Part shown: in pieces, positions 1-7,893 of the stretch
How positions within the stretch are numbered: the first letter of the stretch is position 1
How the letters are laid out: each line of letters starts with the position of its first letter
Assembly (NCBI RefSeq): GCF_000426565.1
Contig: NZ_AUFP01000001.1
Coordinates: 62,001-126,000 of the forward strand
DNA from: Segatella albensis DSM 11370 = JCM 12258
GTDB lineage: Bacteria > Bacteroidota > Bacteroidia > Bacteroidales > Bacteroidaceae
DNA: 64,000 nt
Direction of reading: 5' to 3'
Notes under the pieces: generated by a model
What the model was told of the DNA's origin: nothing
The model's database searches: none
The model's input: the letters and a program-made list of their open reading frames with translations, nothing else
Made by a program: the position numbers and the translations under genes

Positions 1-126
1 CACCAATCCTCCCCAATTTGTTATCGCACTCTAATTGGGTTGCCTCGTTCTTCCCCATATTGCCTTTATTTCAGGCCGAATTGCGTTAATCTTCCAAAAA
101 CCGTTGTTCTTTACAACCTTTTTTCG

Positions 127-135
127 TAACTTTGC
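127..135 (+). promoter_or_regulatory. Bacteroidetes -7 promoter element before the pseudouridine synthase gene
   Basis: The sequence TAACTTTGC matches the TAnnTTTGC -7 element. A TTG at 104-106 sits about 20 bases upstream, as expected for the -33 element. The element ends one base before the first of three consecutive ATG codons (136, 139, 142), so transcription should begin at or inside them and the mRNA may be leaderless. The rest of 1-135 shows no gene. Confidence 0.65.
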
Positions 136-1776
136 ATGATGATGCATCTCACAAACTCTCATATTCCTGCTCCAAGACGATTCAACAATCCGTTTTATTA
201 TGAGCCTCATCCTCTCTGTCTATTGGCTGTAGAGGAGGTCAAGAAACTGTTACCCAAACATCCGAAAGAGGGCAAAATGTTTGGGGTTCTCGTTGTGCGC
301 AATGCTGAAAACGAGATTGGGTATCTCGCTGCGTATAGCGGACAAATCGTGGATACGGAATATCGATATCTTGATGATCACGAATTCGTCCCTGCCGTCT
401 ATGACTATCTGCAACCGGATGGATACTTCAAGACGAACGAGACTAAAATTTCTGCCATTAACCATGAGATAGAGTTGATGGAGAATAGTGATGAATATAA
501 AAGGGTGTATGAGGAATATGAGACGTTGAAAAGGGAGGCTGTCTCGGCAATCGCTCTGAAACAGGAGATGATGAAGAGGGCTAAGAGGGTGCGTGATCAG
601 AAACGCGAAATGGGAACCTTATCGACAGAAGAACTGCAAGATATGATTCGGGAGAGTCAGTTTATGAAGGCTGAGGTGCATCGCGTCAAACAGAAGTATG
701 CAGTCATCCTTGAGAATGCTAAAATGAAGATCGACAGCATACGTATGCATATCTTCAACTTGAAACAGGAACGGAAACTCAAAAGTGACCATCTGCAGAA
801 CTGGCTCTTCGCTCAATTTAATATGAGGAATGGGCGGGGTGAGGAGAAAAATCTTATCGACATCTTCAGAGAATACTATATGAACCGTGCCTTCCCGGGG
901 ATTCCTCCTTCGGGAGCCGGGGAATGCTGTGAACCAAAGATGCTACAATATGCTTATTCTCATCATCTGCATCCGCTATGTATGGCAATGTTCTGGTGGG
1001 GACCTTCACCTAAAACTGAGATTCGACAGCATGAACATTTCTACCCTGCTTGCAATGGTAAGTGTAAACCAATTCTCTCTTGGATGTTACAGGGGTTGGA
1101 GGTGGAGAAGAATCCTTTGGAGGAAGATGTGCATCTGAATCTTAACATCTTATACGAGGATGATGATATCATCGTGGTAAACAAACCTGCCGGTATGTTG
1201 TCGGTTCCGGGAAATAGCGACCGGGAGAGTGTCTATTCGATCATCAAGGATAAATATCCTGATATTGAGGGACCGATGATCGTTCATCGTCTCGACATGG
1301 CAACAAGTGGATTACTGGTGTTGGCAAGGAACTCGCATAGCTATGCCAACCTACAGGAGCAATTCCGTACGCATAGTATATATAAGAGGTATATCGCAAT
1401 ACTTTCCGCAAAGTCAAATACGGAGGAAGATAATGATATGGTCTTGAAGGGGTCTATATCATTGCCTCTATCACCGGATGTCGATGACCGACCTCGACAG
1501 AAGGTTGACTTTGAAAACGGTAAGACTGCTATCACAGAATATCATGTGCTTTCGAAAGATAAGGAACAGATCAGGGTGTCGCTGGTTCCACACACCGGTA
1601 GAACTCATCAGCTTAGGGTACACTGCGCCTATCCTCAGGGACTCAACCATTCGATAAAAGGCGATGAACTCTATGGTGAAAGAGCCGACCGCCTGTATTT
1701 GCATGCTACTTATCTACGATTCACGCACCCTACAACGGGCAAGCGCATTCATTTCGAGAAAAGTCCTGATTTCTAA
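136..1776 (+). CDS. RluA-family RNA pseudouridine synthase with long N-terminal extension
   Basis: The 546-residue protein has a C-terminal RluA/RsuA-type pseudouridine synthase domain from about residue 335. This includes the entry segment VVNKPAGMLSVPG, the catalytic motif HRLDMATSG (384-392, catalytic Asp387) and the RNA-binding segment TGRTHQLRVH near 487. Such enzymes convert specific uridines in rRNA or tRNA to pseudouridine. About 330 N-terminal residues precede the domain, with a charged, probably coiled-coil stretch around 120-220. This long form is common in Bacteroidetes, while classical RluA is only about 220 residues. Three ATGs in a row (136, 139, 142) follow the -7 box directly, so 142 may be the true leaderless start. 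The stop codon overlaps the stop of the convergent transporter gene by four bases. The target nucleotide cannot be told from sequence. Confidence 0.9.
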   Translation: MMMHLTNSHIPAPRRFNNPFYYEPHPLCLLAVEEVKKLLPKHPKEGKMFGVLVVRNAENEIGYLAAYSGQIVDTEYRYLDDHEFVPAVYDYLQPDGYFKTNETKISAINHEIELMENSDEYKRVYEEYETLKREAVSAIALKQEMMKRAKRVRDQKREMGTLSTEELQDMIRESQFMKAEVHRVKQKYAVILENAKMKIDSIRMHIFNLKQERKLKSDHLQNWLFAQFNMRNGRGEEKNLIDIFREYYMNRAFPGIPPSGAGECCEPKMLQYAYSHHLHPLCMAMFWWGPSPKTEIRQHEHFYPACNGKCKPILSWMLQGLEVEKNPLEEDVHLNLNILYEDDDIIVVNKPAGMLSVPGNSDRESVYSIIKDKYPDIEGPMIVHRLDMATSGLLVLARNSHSYANLQEQFRTHSIYKRYIAILSAKSNTEEDNDMVLKGSISLPLSPDVDDRPRQKVDFENGKTAITEYHVLSKDKEQIRVSLVPHTGRTHQLRVHCAYPQGLNHSIKGDELYGERADRLYLHATYLRFTHPTTGKRIHFEKSPDF

Positions 1777-3434
1777 ACAAAGAACATGATAAGCATCTGG
1801 GCAATGATTACTCGGATGAACATTCCTAATGGATATACTGATGCATAACTGACACTGGCAGTGTCGCCTTTCAATGTGTCGTTGGCATATCCTAAGGCCA
1901 TCGGGTTGGCCATACTGCCACAAAGGATTCCACAGATGGTACCAAAATCATACTTATGACTCTTCAGGGCTATCAGACCGACGATGATGACGGGTACTAC
2001 GGTGATTAGGAATCCTATTCCTACCCATGCTAAACCTTCCGGACGGATGACAGTGGCAAAGAAGTCGCGACCGGCATCAAGGCCCAGACAGGCCAGATAG
2101 AGACTAAGTCCTAACTTACGAAGCATCAGCGATGCTGAACGGGTGGTATAGGAGATGAAATGCATCTTTGGTCCTAAGGCTCCGATGACAATTCCCATGA
2201 TGATAGGACCTCCGGCAATACCAAGGCGTACGGGACTATCCATACCCGGAATAGGAATAGGGATGGTACCGAGCATCAAACCCAAGATGATACCGAGGAA
2301 GATGCTGCCGATATTGGGTTCGTTCAATGTCTTCACGGAGTTACCGAAAAAGGTCTCTACATTGTTTACTGCTTCATGCAAACCTACTACGGTGACGCGG
2401 TCACCATACTGTAAACGCAGATCATCGGTGGCCAGTAACTTGATATCACCACGAATCACACGACTTACGTTGACGCCATAGGTGGAACGCAAGGCGAGAT
2501 GACCGAGTATCTTGCCGTTCAAAGTAGGACGTGTTACGACAAGGACTCTACTCTCTACCTTGGCATCGATGGAGTTCCAGTCGATAACTTCCTGATTATA
2601 GTCTTTGGCAACACGACGACCAAAGAGAATCTCCATGGCTGCCTCGTCTTCCTTCGTCGTGACAACAAGTACGTTATCTCCCTGCTGCAACTGGGTACTG
2701 GCCATCGGCACGATGACTTGGTCGGCACGCCATACACGGGAGATGATAAACTTGAGATGGGTCATCGCTGCAACTTCTGCGATACTCTTCCCTGCAATGG
2801 CGGGATTCACAACGACAAACTGAGCGATATAGGTGTGGTCTTCCTCTGATAGGGGTTTTACCTCGAGATCTATCGGTTTCACAAAGATCTTACGGATGAA
2901 GACCATGGCAAGGATTACTCCCAGTACACCCAAAGGATAGGTGACAGCTGTGGCCAAAGCTACACTTCCACTATAGAATCCTAGATGTTCCAAAGCTTGA
3001 GTGGCTGCACCAAGAGCAGGGGTATTGGTCGTTGCTCCACATAGCAATCCCACCATATCCGGTAACTTGACACCTGTGACAGGAACCAATATCAACGCGA
3101 AAATCGTTCCGACAACGATGACTGCCAATCCCCACATATTGAGGGCCATACCTTCATGGCGCAAAGACCCGAAAAAGTTGGGTCCCACATGCAGACCCAG
3201 ACAATACACGAACATCGAGAGGCCGAAGGTCTCTGCATAATCGATAACCACAGGGTCGGCACTCATACCGATATGACCGGCAAGAATACCAGTAAAAAAG
3301 ACGAAGGCAATACCGAGAGATATTCCCATTACCTTGATCTTACCCAATGCAAGACCAAGGGCGATAATCAACGAAATTACAACAACCGTCTGAACGGAAG
3401 AATGTATACTAAAGAGCCCTTCGAGCCATTCCAT
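1773..3434 (-). CDS. YidE/YbjL-type (AspT-like) putative transporter
   Basis: This 553-residue membrane protein has the layout of the aspartate:alanine exchanger (AAE) family. It starts with about five hydrophobic helices carrying the glycine-rich duplication segment (residues 1-180). Two cytoplasmic RCK_C/TrkA_C-like domains follow in the middle (about 195-360; VVVNPAIAGKSIAEV marks the first). A second block of five to six helices ends in GILCGSMANPMALGYAND and a hydrophobic tail. The repeated pattern GLLCGATTNTPALGAA / GILCGSMANPMALGYA shows the internal duplication. Family members exchange or export small organic acids, but the substrate here is unknown. The start at 3434 lies 24 bases after a -7 element. 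The gene is monocistronic and convergent with the pseudouridine synthase gene. Confidence 0.88.
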   Translation of the reverse strand: MEWLEGLFSIHSSVQTVVVISLIIALGLALGKIKVMGISLGIAFVFFTGILAGHIGMSADPVVIDYAETFGLSMFVYCLGLHVGPNFFGSLRHEGMALNMWGLAVIVVGTIFALILVPVTGVKLPDMVGLLCGATTNTPALGAATQALEHLGFYSGSVALATAVTYPLGVLGVILAMVFIRKIFVKPIDLEVKPLSEEDHTYIAQFVVVNPAIAGKSIAEVAAMTHLKFIISRVWRADQVIVPMASTQLQQGDNVLVVTTKEDEAAMEILFGRRVAKDYNQEVIDWNSIDAKVESRVLVVTRPTLNGKILGHLALRSTYGVNVSRVIRGDIKLLATDDLRLQYGDRVTVVGLHEAVNNVETFFGNSVKTLNEPNIGSIFLGIILGLMLGTIPIPIPGMDSPVRLGIAGGPIIMGIVIGALGPKMHFISYTTRSASLMLRKLGLSLYLACLGLDAGRDFFATVIRPEGLAWVGIGFLITVVPVIIVGLIALKSHKYDFGTICGILCGSMANPMALGYANDTLKGDTASVSYASVYPLGMFIRVIIAQMLIMFFV

Positions 3435-3458
3435 TTCTCGTATATTTTAAAATCGGCT

Positions 3459-3492
3459 GCAAATTTACAAAATATTCAGGAAATTCTCCAAA
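3459..3492 (-). promoter_or_regulatory. Promoter of the AspT-like transporter gene
   Basis: Read on the minus strand, a -33 TTTG (3492-3489) is followed after 21 bases by the -7 element TAAATTTGC (3467-3459). The -33 half lies inside the 3' end of the neighbouring pyridoxal kinase gene. Confidence 0.6.
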
Positions 3493-4283
3493 GGAATACC
3501 ACGATTTTTATCCTCGTTGTCCTTATTTAGGTCGATAAGTTTCCATACGCCGTCCATGGCCTTGCGTGTACTCTCTTTCAGAGGTTCATCATTGAGCAGA
3601 TGACCGATCAAGATGGCTGAGAACATATCTCCCGTACCCGGGAAATGTACCGGTATCTCGGTATAAGGTAACGTGAAGTATTCCTCCGACATGTGATTGT
3701 ATCCTACTACGGATGGTTGACCGTCTACAGGAATGCTCGTAATCAATACGGATTTGGATCCTATCTTACGAAGATGGTCTACCAAACTGCGGGCGACATC
3801 GGCAGAAACGCCATCCGGATCATACTCTCGACCTGTAAGATAACAGGCTTCTGTGTAGTTTGGATAACAAAGATGGGCCACACTGAGCATCTCTCGCATA
3901 CTCTTTATCGTTGTCGGTGTCACACCATTATACAACTTGCCCTCATCGCCCATGATAGGGTCTACGAAGATCGTTGTTCCTTTTGCCGCCTGTTCTTGGC
4001 AATAACGACTGACTATGTCGGCTTGAAGTTCTGACACGATGAAACCGGTCGCTATCGCATTAAAGGAGAACCCCAACTGCTTCCACACCGGGAATACACC
4101 TTTTATATATTCTGTGGTATCCAAGATATTGAATTTCCCATAGTCGAGCGTATTCGAGACGAGCGCTGTCGGTAGATTATAAGTGGGATGACCAAAATAA
4201 GACAGGATAGGAAGCATCGCTGCGGTAGCTACCTTACCGTATCCTGCCATATCATTGATAAGAAGTATTTGTTTCTTGCTCAT
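3465..4283 (-). CDS. pdxY: Pyridoxal/pyridoxamine kinase (PdxY/PdxK type, ribokinase fold)
   Basis: The protein phosphorylates B6 vitamers for pyridoxal 5'-phosphate salvage in the cytoplasm. It has the family hallmarks: an N-terminal NDMAGYGKVATAA segment that binds the pyridine, a central VDPIMGDEGKLYNG phosphate/ATP region, the NYTEACYLTG segment, and the C-terminal HFPGTGDMFSA anion-hole motif with the catalytic Asp. The open frame extends to 4304, but that ATG abuts the -7 element (4305-4313) and should lie at or upstream of the transcription start. The second ATG at 4283 (protein MSKKQILL, 272 residues) is the better start. The gene stands alone and is divergent from the acyl carrier protein gene. 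Confidence 0.9.
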   Translation of the reverse strand: MSKKQILLINDMAGYGKVATAAMLPILSYFGHPTYNLPTALVSNTLDYGKFNILDTTEYIKGVFPVWKQLGFSFNAIATGFIVSELQADIVSRYCQEQAAKGTTIFVDPIMGDEGKLYNGVTPTTIKSMREMLSVAHLCYPNYTEACYLTGREYDPDGVSADVARSLVDHLRKIGSKSVLITSIPVDGQPSVVGYNHMSEEYFTLPYTEIPVHFPGTGDMFSAILIGHLLNDEPLKESTRKAMDGVWKLIDLNKDNEDKNRGIPLENFLNIL

Positions 4284-4304
4284 TTTCTCTATATTATTCA
4301 GCAT

Positions 4305-4313
4305 GCAAAGGTA
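4305..4313 (-). promoter_or_regulatory. -7 promoter element of pdxY
   Basis: The minus strand reads TACCTTTGC immediately before an ATG at 4304, which decides in favour of the downstream start at 4283. It forms a divergent promoter pair with the element at 4368-4376. Confidence 0.7.
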
Positions 4314-4367
4314 ATAAAAAACACTTTAATTTCGACATGAATTCTTCATAATCTCATATTTTATAAG

Positions 4368-4376
4368 TACCTTTGC
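4368..4376 (+). promoter_or_regulatory. -7 promoter element of the ACP-ligase operon
   Basis: TACCTTTGC lies 38 bases before the ATG at 4415. A possible TTG start at 4373 falls inside this element and is therefore not a credible start codon. Confidence 0.7.
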
Positions 4377-4414
4377 CGACGCAGAATACAACTTTTCATC
4401 TAACAAACGGAAAT

Positions 4415-4648
4415 ATGATTACAAAAGAAGACATAAGATCTCTACTTGAGGATGCGTTGCCATTGGTAAACTTGGACTCGGAATTTCTGTTCAGTGAACT
4501 GGATTCTCTTGAGGTGACGACGATTCTCATGATGCTCTCTGAAAAGTATGACATCGTTCTGGAAGCTGAAGACGCTACGCCGAAGAACTTGAAAACGCTG
4601 GAGAGTTTGGCTGCTCTTGTGGAGAAGAAACTTGGTGAGAAAGAATGA
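4415..4648 (+). CDS. Acyl carrier protein of the aryl polyene cluster (ACP 1)
   Basis: This 77-residue acidic protein has the phosphopantetheine attachment motif ELDSLEV with Ser31 as the modified serine, followed by helices typical of carrier proteins. It most likely carries the aryl starter or growing chain loaded by the AMP-ligase encoded next, whose ATG overlaps this gene's stop by four bases (translational coupling). The start at 4415 is chosen because the longer frame begins inside the promoter element. The motif is DSLE, while the second cluster ACP (17963-18220) has DSID and the third (21736-21978) DSLD. The three carriers are therefore not recent copies and may have separate jobs. 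Confidence 0.85.
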   Translation: MITKEDIRSLLEDALPLVNLDSEFLFSELDSLEVTTILMMLSEKYDIVLEAEDATPKNLKTLESLAALVEKKLGEKE

Positions 4649-5949
4649 ATACACTGGAGGATTTTCTAAAACGAGATGCTTCTCTTTATCCTGACAAAAT
4701 CGCGATATTCTGTCAGGGTAATAGGTTGACCTATGCTCAACTGTATGGGTTGGTGTGTTCGCGTTCTTCGGAATTTCTTCCATTCAAAGGAAAAGCTGTC
4801 GTTTTTCCTAACACTCAGGATGCCGACTTCATCATCACTTATCTGGCCATTCATATGGCTGGTGCCGTAGCGGTTCCTTTGGAAAAGGATTGTCCTGAAG
4901 ATCGCTTCCTGCATATTCAGAAGGAAGTGAGCGATACAACTTTCGAGGATGCCATTGCCGACATTCTTTTCACAACGGGAACAACGGGGAAATCCAAAGG
5001 GGTCATGATAGGTCATCAGGCTATCCTTGCTGACGGTGAGAACCTCATAGAAGCTCAGGGGTTCAACAACGACACTACTTTCATCATTTCGGGACCGATG
5101 AATCATATCGGTTGTCTTTCTAAGATCTTCCCGGTCATCATGTGTGGTGCCACGCTCTATATCTTGGAGGGAATGAAAGATATCAATGCTTTCTTCGATG
5201 CGATATCCTGGGCAGAAGGAAAGGTCGCTACGTTCCTTGTACCTGCAAGTATCCATATGCTTCTGTTCTATGGCAGTAAGAAACTCAGACAACTGGCTCA
5301 TAAGATTGATTTCATCGAGACCGGGGCTGCTCCTATCACGCACACTGATATGTCGAAATTGTGCGAGATGCTCCCTACGACTCGACTCTACAATACGTAT
5401 GCGTCTACGGAGACGGGAATCATAGCGACTTATAATTATAATGACGGTAGATGCACGGAGGGGTGTCTGGGCAAGGCTATGAAGAACTCCAGATTCTTCA
5501 TCACGGAGAAAGGTACCATCGCTTGTCAGGGCCAGACGCTGATGAGTGGATATTTCGGGGAGGAGGAGATGACACGCAAGGTGTTGCGCGATAACACACT
5601 ATATAGTTCCGACCTTGGAAATATCGACGATGAGGGAATGCTCCATATCCTCGGACGTGAGGATGATGTCATCAACACTGGAGGCTTCAAGGTCGCTCCT
5701 TCTGAGGTGGAGAGTGTTGCCTTAGAGCGACCGGAGATTTCTGACTGTATCTGTATCGCGGCTCCTCATCCGATCATCGGTACTGTTCTTAAACTTCTCA
5801 TTGTCTCAGACGGAGATATTGACAAGAAGGGTATAGCCCGATATCTCCAATCAAAACTGGAAAGCTATAAGGTGCCTTTCTTTTACGAGAAGGTGGAATG
5901 CATCCATCGCACCTTCAACGGGAAGATAGACCGCAAATTCTACCGCTGA
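4645..5949 (+). CDS. AMP-dependent acyl/aryl-acid:ACP ligase of the aryl polyene cluster
   Basis: This member of the ANL adenylating superfamily activates a carboxylic acid as its adenylate and transfers it to a thiol. Visible core motifs are the phosphate-binding loop FTTGTTGKSKG (about residues 111-121), YASTETG (about 250), the hinge region DLGNIDDEG and INTGGFKVAPSEVE, and the C-terminal catalytic Lys in NGKIDRKF near residue 427. At 434 residues it is shorter than typical 500-residue ligases, the shortening being in the N-terminal half. Overlap with the upstream ACP gene suggests it loads an aryl acid onto that carrier as the polyene starter, as ApeH does in proteobacterial clusters. That role is inferred from context. 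Its 3' end overlaps the convergent acyltransferase gene by ten bases. Confidence 0.85.
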   Translation: MNTLEDFLKRDASLYPDKIAIFCQGNRLTYAQLYGLVCSRSSEFLPFKGKAVVFPNTQDADFIITYLAIHMAGAVAVPLEKDCPEDRFLHIQKEVSDTTFEDAIADILFTTGTTGKSKGVMIGHQAILADGENLIEAQGFNNDTTFIISGPMNHIGCLSKIFPVIMCGATLYILEGMKDINAFFDAISWAEGKVATFLVPASIHMLLFYGSKKLRQLAHKIDFIETGAAPITHTDMSKLCEMLPTTRLYNTYASTETGIIATYNYNDGRCTEGCLGKAMKNSRFFITEKGTIACQGQTLMSGYFGEEEMTRKVLRDNTLYSSDLGNIDDEGMLHILGREDDVINTGGFKVAPSEVESVALERPEISDCICIAAPHPIIGTVLKLLIVSDGDIDKKGIARYLQSKLESYKVPFFYEKVECIHRTFNGKIDRKFYR

Positions 5950-7070
5950 TCAGCAGACTTTGATTTTACCGGATTGGCATAGATACCCAGGAAGATATCT
6001 TTCAGAATATCAGGGTCTGTGATGTCATAATCATTCAACCGTTCCATATATCTCAGGAAATTGTTAAACTGTGCATCGGTGTATTGCTGACGATAGAGTG
6101 TCTGTCCATATCTCAAGTCATGGGCGATATAGTTGTTGGGATAGAGCACATAGGAATCACAGATACGGCGATCCAGCAGTTCGGCTACTTTCTTATGATA
6201 TTCATTGTTGGTACAATGGTCGTAGCGTTCGAGATCCTTACGGGTTATCTCCGGGCACAATGTGATATTCACACGCCCCTTATGCTGTACGATACCCGTA
6301 AGAATACTATTCAGGTCCTCACCGGGTTTCTTGATATATTTCTGATATCTACTCTCATAGAGTTCGATGGCTTTCAGGATATCGCAACTCTCACGCTCGT
6401 AACTGATACTTACCGGGATGATGTGCAGTTCGCTCAATGCCTTGATCTTGTCCTCTGGACAACTCATACAAAACATCTTGATGATACCTTGATCGGTTTT
6501 ATCCAACCCATCCTTGGTACGACCATTACGCTGAGCTATCCAGACACTTTCTTTCTTATGTAAGAGGGTATGACGGATATAGTCGCTTAGATGCTGTGAC
6601 GACATATAGAAATCGCGCATCTTACCGCCACGCTCTACACGGAACATCTTATTCGATTTACCGATATCGGTGACAAGACCCGGACTCATCAGGTTGGCTC
6701 CAAAGGTAATCTCGGAAGTTTCACGATGATGCTTCACAAGAAGATATTGCAGAAGAGAGGCATCAAGCATGATGTCACGATGGTTGGAGACAAAAAGATA
6801 TTGGGTATCGGGATCCAACTGTTCAAAACCGCGATAGGTAAGTTTTGTGATACTACGGTCTATGACCTGTTGGTTGACAGGTATCATGACAGCATGCTGA
6901 AACTCTCTGATCGTGCGAAAAGAGAGCATCATCTCCTTGACATCTTCTATATCACGCCCTGGGAATATCCAGGATGCCAACAGAGGGAAGGCATCCGTCT
7001 GACAGATTCTCTGCATGGCTGCAGGAATCTCACAATCTACATAGGGGCGTATATCATCAAACTTTTCCAT
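5940..7070 (-). CDS. PlsB/PlsC-type acyltransferase, last gene of the aryl polyene operon
   Basis: This 376-residue glycerolipid-type acyltransferase has the block I motif NHRDIMLD. The His and Asp are one residue further apart than in the usual HX4D. Block II is FRVERGGKMRDFY, block III is VWIAQRNGRTKDG (in place of FPEGTRS), and a proline-containing block IV is IIPVSISYERES. Related Bacteroidetes proteins are annotated as glycerol-3-phosphate or 1-acylglycerol-phosphate acyltransferases. Its position ten bases after the esterase gene suggests it belongs to the operon and helps put a lipid tail on the polyene, although a general phospholipid role is possible. No signal peptide is visible, so it should act at the inner face of the cytoplasmic membrane. 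Confidence 0.75.
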   Translation of the reverse strand: MEKFDDIRPYVDCEIPAAMQRICQTDAFPLLASWIFPGRDIEDVKEMMLSFRTIREFQHAVMIPVNQQVIDRSITKLTYRGFEQLDPDTQYLFVSNHRDIMLDASLLQYLLVKHHRETSEITFGANLMSPGLVTDIGKSNKMFRVERGGKMRDFYMSSQHLSDYIRHTLLHKKESVWIAQRNGRTKDGLDKTDQGIIKMFCMSCPEDKIKALSELHIIPVSISYERESCDILKAIELYESRYQKYIKKPGEDLNSILTGIVQHKGRVNITLCPEITRKDLERYDHCTNNEYHKKVAELLDRRICDSYVLYPNNYIAHDLRYGQTLYRQQYTDAQFNNFLRYMERLNDYDITDPDILKDIFLGIYANPVKSKSADQR

Positions 7071-7080
7071 TTTCCTTTCT

Positions 7081-7893
7081 TTAATTCTTCACTTCATCTT
7101 TCGCCAACATTCGTCGCAACCAATCCAAAAAGAACGTTCCCCATTGGATGGCTTCTTTACTTGTCTTTCTCTTGTCAATTCCGAAGCCATGTCCTCCTCG
7201 TGCAAATTGTTTATAGAAATGTGGTTTCCCATTCGCTGTAAGTGCGCTATCCATAAGTTCGGAATTGTGATAGTCAACGATGGGGTCGTCCTTGCAGTTG
7301 ATCATAAATACAGGACATGTTATTCTGTCGGTATGCTTCTCCATGGACAGGGAGTCACAGATTGTTTTGTTTCTCCATCTTCTCTCTCCCAATAACCCTC
7401 GTCGACTTCTGCGATGAACACACGATGCTGAGAGGGTGACGACAGGATAGATAGGGGCTACAAAGTCTGGAGCAATCTCTTGGGGTGAATATTCTGCGGA
7501 GGAGAGTACCAAATGTCCTCCCGCTGAAAATCCCATGGCACCAACTGTACGGTAACCTTTTGCACGGACCTTTCGCAATGCGTCGTTCAACATATTCAAC
7601 TGGTCCGGATACTGATTGCCACGGAACAGCCATCGGGTATGCCATGCAAAACCTGCCCATCCTGCTGTAGGGTAATAGAGAACGTATGCTGCTATACCGT
7701 TCTCATTGAGCCATCTGGCTATGCCACGTCCTTCGGTTTCCTTGCTTAACCAGCAATAACTGCCTCCGGGACACACGATGACAGCCGTCTCTGTCGCTTC
7801 CTTTGGCAGAAACTCCTGCAACTTCTGGGCCTTTGCCGGTAATGCAAACAGGCACAACAGGATGATCTTATTTAGAACGCTCATACGCTTCAT
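7081..7893 (-). CDS. Exported alpha/beta-hydrolase (BD-FAE-like esterase) in the aryl polyene operon
   Basis: The protein starts with a signal peptide (basic MKRMSVLNK, hydrophobic core, cleavage probably after PAKA), so it should act in the periplasm. The oxyanion segment is CPGGSY (41-46), the nucleophile elbow GFSAGGH has Ser123, the acid is in CKDDPIVD near 202, and the base His235 is in ARGGHGFG. This gives a complete Ser-Asp-His triad of the BD-FAE/acetylxylan-esterase-like family. The start overlaps the end of the FAD enzyme gene by 26 bases, and an internal ATG at 7884 would shorten the overlap. In an APE cluster it could hydrolyse or transfer an ester of the finished pigment. The substrate is not predictable. 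Confidence 0.75.
   Translation of the reverse strand: MKRMSVLNKIILLCLFALPAKAQKLQEFLPKEATETAVIVCPGGSYCWLSKETEGRGIARWLNENGIAAYVLYYPTAGWAGFAWHTRWLFRGNQYPDQLNMLNDALRKVRAKGYRTVGAMGFSAGGHLVLSSAEYSPQEIAPDFVAPIYPVVTLSASCVHRRSRRGLLGERRWRNKTICDSLSMEKHTDRITCPVFMINCKDDPIVDYHNSELMDSALTANGKPHFYKQFARGGHGFGIDKRKTSKEAIQWGTFFLDWLRRMLAKDEVKN

Noticed and set aside
4373..4414. N-terminal extension of ACP 1 starting at a TTG
   Set aside because: The TTG lies inside the -7 promoter element, and the encoded residues are unlike carrier protein N-termini. ATG 4415 fits better.
4666..5343. Long minus-strand frame opposite the AMP-ligase gene
   Set aside because: It is an antisense shadow; the plus strand carries all conserved ligase motifs.
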